Source of the DNA: Desulfovibrio sp. UBA2564 | Lineage (GTDB): Bacteria; Desulfobacterota; Desulfovibrionia; Desulfovibrionales; Desulfovibrionaceae | NCBI GenBank assembly: GCA_002340305.1 | Contig: DDLU01000117.1 | Span: 1-6,823 of the forward strand | DNA length: 6,823 bases | Reading direction: 5' to 3' | Shown: one piece after another, positions 1 to 4,527 of the stretch | Numbering within the stretch: the first letter of the stretch is position 1 | Layout of the letters: the number at the start of each line of letters is the position of its first letter | The notes under the pieces: model-generated | Seen by the model: only the letters and a program-made list of their open reading frames with translations | Database searches by the model: none | What the model was told of the DNA's origin: nothing | Position numbers and translations under genes: made by a program

Positions 1-129
1 GCAAAACGACTTAGCGGTTTCGTCACTCATATCTTTCAGGTTAAAATCTTCATGGCTACGCTTAAGTCGTCGTTCACCATGAAAGGATACACCGCCTTGC
101 TCTCTTACCTCATGTACAGTTTCACTCAT
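1..129 (-). CDS. Hypothetical protein, N-terminal 43 residues only (continues beyond window)
   Basis: An ATG at 129 opens a frame that stays open to position 1, giving 43 residues beginning MSETVHEVREQGGVSFHGER and ending in DMSDETAKSFC. The ATG shares one base with the fibre stop (TAATG), and AAGGAG lies eight bases upstream, the best ribosome binding site in the window. Both points support a real gene. The visible part is charged and polar, with no signal peptide or membrane segment. In phages, the gene directly after a tail fibre is often a fibre assembly chaperone or another tip protein, but nothing in these 43 residues identifies it. It was missed by a length cut-off only because it is truncated by the window edge. 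Confidence 0.75.
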   Translation of the reverse strand, partial: MSETVHEVREQGGVSFHGERRLKRSHEDFNLKDMSDETAKSFC

Positions 130-2540
130 TACGGTTTCTCCTTGATGTAGATTTTGCCCGCTCTGAAAATAAGCCCCTCCCCACTCACAGCCATCGCTAA
201 CCGCTTCAAGTTCGGATTATCCTCCAGCGCAATCTCCGCCCCGGTAATTTTGAGATCATCACCGTCAATGACATAGGTATAACCTGCCGGGGACAATTTA
301 CAGCGGTCCGGGATTGCGACCTCAGTGTCAGCGTTGGGAACGCTGGCGAGTTCGTTTTTCAGGTTGATAGTGGTGGTGAATGAACCGTCTCCGTTATCAA
401 CCTCACTCACAGACTCAACTTCATGCTCAGTACCAGCAACGAGGATTGTTTTATGAAAACCGCCAGATTTCATAACCTTATTTTTGATTGATTCGTTTCC
501 GACAACGATCAGAGCTGAGGCCGTAGAAGGCGCAGGGGTTCCCACCCCAAGTATTTCAATATCTCTGGAGCCTATCCACTTACCGGAAGTAGAGTTGGAA
601 CAACGAAGTTTCATTGAAGAGAATGACTTGCTCTCATCAAATACCAAGTCACGGGTACGTGGCCCCGTTGATAAATCTCCCATATTAAACGTCTTGTATG
701 AAACTCCATCAAGGAAGACTTCCACAGTACGACATTGGTAATCACTTGAAGCACCATCAAACGGGCCTATTAAGAAACGAAGCCCTGATGCTGTTTTCAC
801 TGAACTGAAAGTAAAGGTTAGGTCCGCTGTTGTGACCACGCCTGCTGTTACGTTGGCAATCCACATATCATTGCCGTAGACTTTGTTACCTACCTGCCAA
901 GCGGGATAACCAGACTCCGCGCTGGCTGTTATTGTACAACCAGCTGTGGTTGTCGTTGTCATAGTAGGTATGAGGTTTTCACCAGGGACACCCTTCTCGA
1001 GAGACAACACCTCCTTAGGTCCGAGATATTCACCTGTTACACCCGCGCCAAGTTTAATTAAAGGATCAACCCTTTTAAACACCTTAGTAGGTGTTTCGGA
1101 CAAGGCTTGGGCAAGAGTTGCGGAATAAACAGGGGACTTTACCTTAATTTTCATGGCCCACACACCTACCATTGCATGTGAGGCTCTGTAGCTAGGTGGT
1201 GAAGATGCATAGGGATTACTCCAAAATGCAGTATAATTCACTCCTGTATTCTGTACAATTGCCCAGTATTTTGTCCCGGCTGTCAACTTTAAAGCTGGCA
1301 CGGACATTTCACACAATCGATTCGCTGTGGGAATTACAACAGGACCATACCCAGATAGATTATCACCGGGAACGCCGTTATTATCCGAAAAGATTGCTGC
1401 TGAGCAGCGTGCGTCAGCACTTACGCTATTCCCTGCTTTTAACGTAACTGAGACAACCGTGTCATTTCCCGTAGGGGTGAACTGGTTCCCTCCCGGCTCC
1501 CAGTCGGCATGGAGACGCAACCCATTATCTATCGCACCCTCAAATGTATCGAGCAACGAAGTTGAGGAATCACCGAAGGCTTCACTGGTCACAATCTCGC
1601 CCTCACCTTTATCGGTGATGATCGGGCCAGTGTAATTTTCTGTGATCTCAAAGCCGGAAGCTGTCGCATTTGAGATATCCAGCTTACCGCTGGTATGTGT
1701 GAGTTCAGGTTTGGCGGAAACAACTTGATGCGGATTATCGCCAGCGGCAGAATGTGCAGGAGCATGGACACCATCAGCGTCTACGGTTGCACCGGGGTAG
1801 CCTGATGTGGAATCTGCAATTGCCATGGTCTGGCCTTCCTGAACCGGAACATCAATAACAGTTACAGAGCGGGTAGCAAGATAGCTCCGTGCGTAACCGT
1901 CCTTTGTAGAATAAGCCTCGATCCCATAGGCAGTATCTGCATCCACAGTGGGCATGGTCCACTTCCAGCCCCACTCACCGGCATAATCACCCTCAGTGAA
2001 TTGCACCAGATCGGAGAGGTTGCCGCCGGAAACCGCAGGGTAATATTTTGCATTGGCATCATAAGACGCGCCGAGGCTGATGTCATGTGTGGTTCCCTCG
2101 TTCGCGGTCAGCGGCCCCGCCAGTGTCGGCAAGGGGGCGCGTTCATAACCAAGCAACAATTTCCATTTGGACTTATCAGACGGCGCAATGCCAGTAATTG
2201 CAGACTCGGACAGGCACACATAAAAACTGGTGTCGTAGATTACAAAATCATTTCTGGAATAGCTGGCCGACGGATCATAAATATCAGCCCTCTTGCCCAG
2301 GACAAGGGCTTCAATCTGTGCTTTGAGCTCGTCAGAAACGCCGTCCATTTTTTTGATTTTCGCAAGGAGGTTTGCGAAACCATCACGGGCCGCGCCTATC
2401 TCGGCGAGGATGGAGTCAATCGCCTGTTTCTGGGTATTCTCTAAGGCATTAACAAAATTTCTGATTTTAACCATGTTGCCGTTAACAATCAGATACCATT
2501 CATTATCCTTACACTGAATTGCTGTAAGTTCATCCATCAT
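129..2540 (-). CDS. Tail fibre / receptor-binding protein, mosaic of carbohydrate-binding-like domains
   Basis: This 803-residue protein is the likely host-recognition fibre. Residues 1-30 may attach it to the tip. Residues 31-82 form a helical, coiled-coil-like stem (LENTQKQAIDSILAEIGAAR), which suggests trimer formation. Residues 85-130 (YDPSASYSRNDFVIY, SFYVCLSES, TGIAPSDKSKWKLL) fit a chitin-binding CBM5/12-like fold: aromatic, 'Y..nd.V.Y...Y', then 'G..P.....W'. Residues 134-230 form an Ig/PKD-like domain (EGTTHDISL, WKWTMPTVDADTAYGI). Residues 315-468 resemble a beta-sandwich seen in extracellular lectin-like proteins (QFTPTGNDTVVSVTLKAG, FSDNNGVPGDN, LTAGTKYWAIVQ). Residues 520-668 resemble a discoidin domain (FTFSSVKTASGLRFLIG, TVEVFLDGVSYKTF). 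Residues 670-803 are an unrecognised beta-rich C-terminus. No lyase or hydrolase motif is seen, so it looks like a binding rather than an enzymatic fibre. ATGATG gives two possible starts; the first is better placed behind GAGGGA. Domain calls are from pattern only. Confidence 0.72.
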   Translation of the reverse strand: MMDELTAIQCKDNEWYLIVNGNMVKIRNFVNALENTQKQAIDSILAEIGAARDGFANLLAKIKKMDGVSDELKAQIEALVLGKRADIYDPSASYSRNDFVIYDTSFYVCLSESAITGIAPSDKSKWKLLLGYERAPLPTLAGPLTANEGTTHDISLGASYDANAKYYPAVSGGNLSDLVQFTEGDYAGEWGWKWTMPTVDADTAYGIEAYSTKDGYARSYLATRSVTVIDVPVQEGQTMAIADSTSGYPGATVDADGVHAPAHSAAGDNPHQVVSAKPELTHTSGKLDISNATASGFEITENYTGPIITDKGEGEIVTSEAFGDSSTSLLDTFEGAIDNGLRLHADWEPGGNQFTPTGNDTVVSVTLKAGNSVSADARCSAAIFSDNNGVPGDNLSGYGPVVIPTANRLCEMSVPALKLTAGTKYWAIVQNTGVNYTAFWSNPYASSPPSYRASHAMVGVWAMKIKVKSPVYSATLAQALSETPTKVFKRVDPLIKLGAGVTGEYLGPKEVLSLEKGVPGENLIPTMTTTTTAGCTITASAESGYPAWQVGNKVYGNDMWIANVTAGVVTTADLTFTFSSVKTASGLRFLIGPFDGASSDYQCRTVEVFLDGVSYKTFNMGDLSTGPRTRDLVFDESKSFSSMKLRCSNSTSGKWIGSRDIEILGVGTPAPSTASALIVVGNESIKNKVMKSGGFHKTILVAGTEHEVESVSEVDNGDGSFTTTINLKNELASVPNADTEVAIPDRCKLSPAGYTYVIDGDDLKITGAEIALEDNPNLKRLAMAVSGEGLIFRAGKIYIKEKP
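138..143 (-). promoter_or_regulatory. Ribosome binding site of the gene starting at 129
   Basis: AAGGAG stands eight bases before the ATG at 129 and lies inside the last codons of the fibre gene. It is the closest match to the consensus in this window and supports the start of the truncated final gene, which may be translated more strongly than its neighbours. Confidence 0.75.
936..953. repeat. Perfect 7-bp inverted repeat with 4-base loop in the fibre gene
   Basis: ACAACCA at 936-942 pairs with TGGTTGT at 947-953 around GCTG. On the coding strand it encodes part of a run of five Thr (residues 528-532) just before the discoidin-like domain. It may follow only from the repetitive Thr codons. 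Confidence 0.4.
1077..1096. repeat. Perfect 8-bp inverted repeat with 4-base loop in the fibre gene
   Basis: AAACACCT at 1077-1084 pairs with AGGTGTTT at 1089-1096 around a TAGT loop. It sits in the stretch joining the lectin-like and discoidin-like domains (about residues 482-488). No T-run follows it on the coding strand, so it is not a normal terminator. Confidence 0.45.
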
Positions 2541-3382
2541 AACATTTCCCTCACCATATAATTAGCTGAAAAAGGATAAGCCCCACCCCGCACACAGACA
2601 GGTTCTGGAACGGTTTGCAAAGTGCCATACACAGATGTGTACTGCCTCATGAATTGGTCATCAGGATCAATGCAAAGCACCAAGGGCCGACTTGTGCCGC
2701 AGTGGTAATGCATTTTCAGGAGTGGCCCGAAAGCCTCTTTTTCGGTCAGATAATTTAAGCTGAAGCTGTATTTATAGCGTCGCTTACGCATATCCGTGTA
2801 GGTCTGCCCGCCAAGGCTGTCCTCACTACGTGATTCATCGGCAGGGGTTCCTTTCCAGCCGTAGGCCACGTTTTTCTCAGGTGAAAAGTGTTTCGCAAGA
2901 ATCATCCTGCCAATGCTGAATGGCTTGTCCCCATTATCAAATTCAATCCTGTATTTATGCTGACAAAGCGATTCCCTCAGAAAAAAGACCGCTGTAGTCC
3001 GTGGCAGAACGGCTAAATCATCATCGGAAGGGTAGCCTAACGGGGAAGAGTTGCATGGTGGTAACTCTCCCGCAGAATAAACCGGCAGGATTACTTCAAA
3101 CTCTTCATTGAAGATTTCAGAACCAAGGGCAGATTCATAACCACGAACAATCACCCGTGAATCCACGCCGAGATTATGCCCAACAAGGGCGAGAGCTGTT
3201 ACCATTTCAGGATTATCACAGACAATGTCTACGGCCCCTGTTCCATTGGGACATTTCCACGCCTTCACCGGTTGCGGATGCTGCAAATTTGCCACAGGCC
3301 AGCCGTCCACTGCTGCGGAAGCAGTCAGCGTGGCAGAATCGAAACCGATAGTATCCCATAAAAAACTTACATTTCTGATCAT
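2537..3382 (-). CDS. Tail-tip protein with discoidin-like N-terminal half (minor tail protein)
   Basis: This 281-residue protein has no signal peptide or membrane segment and is placed in the tail tip by its position between hub and fibre. Residues 9-165 look like a discoidin / F5-8C-type beta-sandwich: an N-terminal 'DGWPVANLQHPQPVKAWKC' stretch, a core strand 'VDIVCDNPEMVTALALVGHN' and a closing strand 'YRIEFDNGDKPFSIGRMILA'. This arrangement recurs in prophage tip proteins that carry a 'W...NL..P.P...W' start and an 'alvGhNl' core. Residues 196-275 form a second beta-rich half (RRYKYSFSLNYLTEKEAFGP, then PLVLCIDPDDQF, then VYGTLQTVPEP) that could be a distal-tail (Dit)-like ring domain, but that is only a guess. 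Seven Cys residues are present, which is a fair number for a protein of this size. GGAG lies eight bases upstream of the ATG, and ATGA overlaps join it to both neighbours. Direct glycan binding is possible but no binding residues can be named. Confidence 0.6.
   Translation of the reverse strand: MIRNVSFLWDTIGFDSATLTASAAVDGWPVANLQHPQPVKAWKCPNGTGAVDIVCDNPEMVTALALVGHNLGVDSRVIVRGYESALGSEIFNEEFEVILPVYSAGELPPCNSSPLGYPSDDDLAVLPRTTAVFFLRESLCQHKYRIEFDNGDKPFSIGRMILAKHFSPEKNVAYGWKGTPADESRSEDSLGGQTYTDMRKRRYKYSFSLNYLTEKEAFGPLLKMHYHCGTSRPLVLCIDPDDQFMRQYTSVYGTLQTVPEPVCVRGGAYPFSANYMVREML
2547..2552 (-). promoter_or_regulatory. Ribosome binding site deciding between two fibre starts
   Basis: GAGGGA ends six bases before the first ATG (2540) and nine before the second (2537). 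The first is the better placed start, and it overlaps the preceding TGA as ATGA; the second overlaps it as TGATG. The two products would differ by one Met, so the choice has no functional weight. Confidence 0.55.
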
Positions 3383-4527
3383 CTGAAAAGCTCCAAGGAA
3401 ACGCTATCCCCGTTCATGTTGTCCGTAACCTTCTGGGCTATGTACAGGGAATTGAGGTCAAAACGATCACGGGTAACGCGCACCACGTCACCCAACTGAA
3501 CGCCGAAAAGTTGAACCTTGGCCGTAAAGTCTGCCACCAACCGACGGGCCGCGAAAATATCTTTCCAACGATCCCGGATAGAGTTTGCTTGTGTACTGCT
3601 GGTCAGAGCCGTGGTTTTGGACATTTCCACCGCTGCGGGATTCAATTCTTTAATGGCAGAATCCTCCCAGCTCACTTCTGACGTATCGGGGTTATCCCCG
3701 GTAGTTGAATAATAGGAAACAACCACCTTCCAAGCATGGTTGCCGTGGTTCCGTTCTCCGCTGAATTTTGTAAGTTCAATGTCGGTGAGTTCTGCCACCG
3801 GGGTTGCATCGGCAGCAGGTGCGCCGAATGTCCCGATTCTAAAAAGGCCGTCACGCCCGAAACCGTACCAGCAACCCAGCGGGGCCAAGAGCAGATCAAG
3901 CGCACTGGCAAGGGTTTGATTAGCCGAGATTGGCAGCCAGACACTAAAAGTATTTGCCGCACTCCAAGCGTCCCACATTGCCGAATCCCTTTTATCCGCT
4001 GGAATATCGGCAGAGGTCAGCAAGGTATTGATGACAGTAGGCAAGGCCCCGCTCAAATTTTGTTCGGTCAATTTATGGTCAAGGAATTTACCCACCCCAT
4101 CAGCCAGAGGGATACTCAGTTGTGTATCTGTCCATTTTGGGGATGCGGAAATATGGCCAGTAAAAATTTCCTTGAAGTTTGCAACCGGAAGCCCGTCGAA
4201 ACCGGACTTGATAACCACCGGAGCCCCTGCAAAAAGACGACCGGCAATCTTAGAATCAAGATGACCGTCACCTATAAGCACGGTTAGTGTCCCATAAGTG
4301 GCAGATGTTCCACCGAGGCTTATGGCCTGTAAGGAACGGGCAAATGTGGGAAGGGATTTTATGCACGGTTCGTGATAAACATCAGTCAATTCGGGGCTGA
4401 TAGCATCCGATGAAAAATACAAAGTCTCCCGGTCCGCCGTGGGATTGTCCGGATCGGCTACAGAAATTTCAGCAACATATATTTTTATGCTGCTGGGCCG
4501 CTGGGCGTATTCCTGCCATGTACTCAT
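3379..4527 (-). CDS. Tail hub / tip protein, reduced lambda J-like or gp27-like (probable)
   Basis: This 382-residue protein is probably the ring or plug that closes the tail tube below the tape measure. The N-terminal half is beta-rich. Residues 78-125 (TYGTLTVLIGDG, then GAPVVIKSGFDGLP, then FKEIFTGHIS) follow the pattern of phage hub domains, where a strand pair carries an 'X-X-G-X-I' turn and is followed by the amphipathic segment LSIPLADGVGKFLD (137-150). Residues 205-233 (TLASALDLLLAPLGCWYGFG, then DGLFRIG) resemble the segment in tail hub proteins that assesses a small 'G-W-W' core. The C-terminus (346-382; GDVVRVTRDRFDLNS, then SVSLELFR) resembles the last beta-domain of J-like tip proteins. 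No signal peptide or membrane segment is visible. The start at 4527 has GAGGGG five bases upstream and overlaps the tape measure stop. The assignment rests on pattern and position, not on a unique motif; a generic minor tail protein is the alternative. Confidence 0.6.
   Translation of the reverse strand: MSTWQEYAQRPSSIKIYVAEISVADPDNPTADRETLYFSSDAISPELTDVYHEPCIKSLPTFARSLQAISLGGTSATYGTLTVLIGDGHLDSKIAGRLFAGAPVVIKSGFDGLPVANFKEIFTGHISASPKWTDTQLSIPLADGVGKFLDHKLTEQNLSGALPTVINTLLTSADIPADKRDSAMWDAWSAANTFSVWLPISANQTLASALDLLLAPLGCWYGFGRDGLFRIGTFGAPAADATPVAELTDIELTKFSGERNHGNHAWKVVVSYYSTTGDNPDTSEVSWEDSAIKELNPAAVEMSKTTALTSSTQANSIRDRWKDIFAARRLVADFTAKVQLFGVQLGDVVRVTRDRFDLNSLYIAQKVTDNMNGDSVSLELFR
3391..3394 (-). 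promoter_or_regulatory. Ribosome binding site of the 281-residue tip gene
   Basis: GGAG lies eight bases before the ATG at 3382, inside the last codons of the hub gene. It is short but at a normal distance and agrees with the ATGA overlap. Confidence 0.5.

Noticed and set aside
1077..1096. Hairpin considered as a transcription terminator
   Set aside because: It lies inside the fibre gene, and no U-run follows on the coding strand (the next bases are AAAAGGG).
983..1374. GVPGDNL and GVPGENL shared within the fibre protein (residues 389-395 and 517-523)
   Set aside because: The first belongs to a common lectin-like loop and the second to a domain linker. Flanking sequence does not align, so it is not a true repeat.
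2001..2444. 147-residue open frame on the plus strand
   Set aside because: It lies antisense to the stem and CBM-like part of the fibre gene, where high GC keeps opposite frames open. No domain is visible.
3250..3630. GACATTTCCAC occurring at 3250-3260 and 3620-3630
   Set aside because: Eleven bases shared between two different genes in unrelated protein contexts; taken as chance.
3736..4287. 183-residue open frame on the plus strand
   Set aside because: It is antisense to the well-supported hub gene and its translation (Arg/Cys/Pro-rich, mixed) has no recognisable domain or good ribosome binding site.
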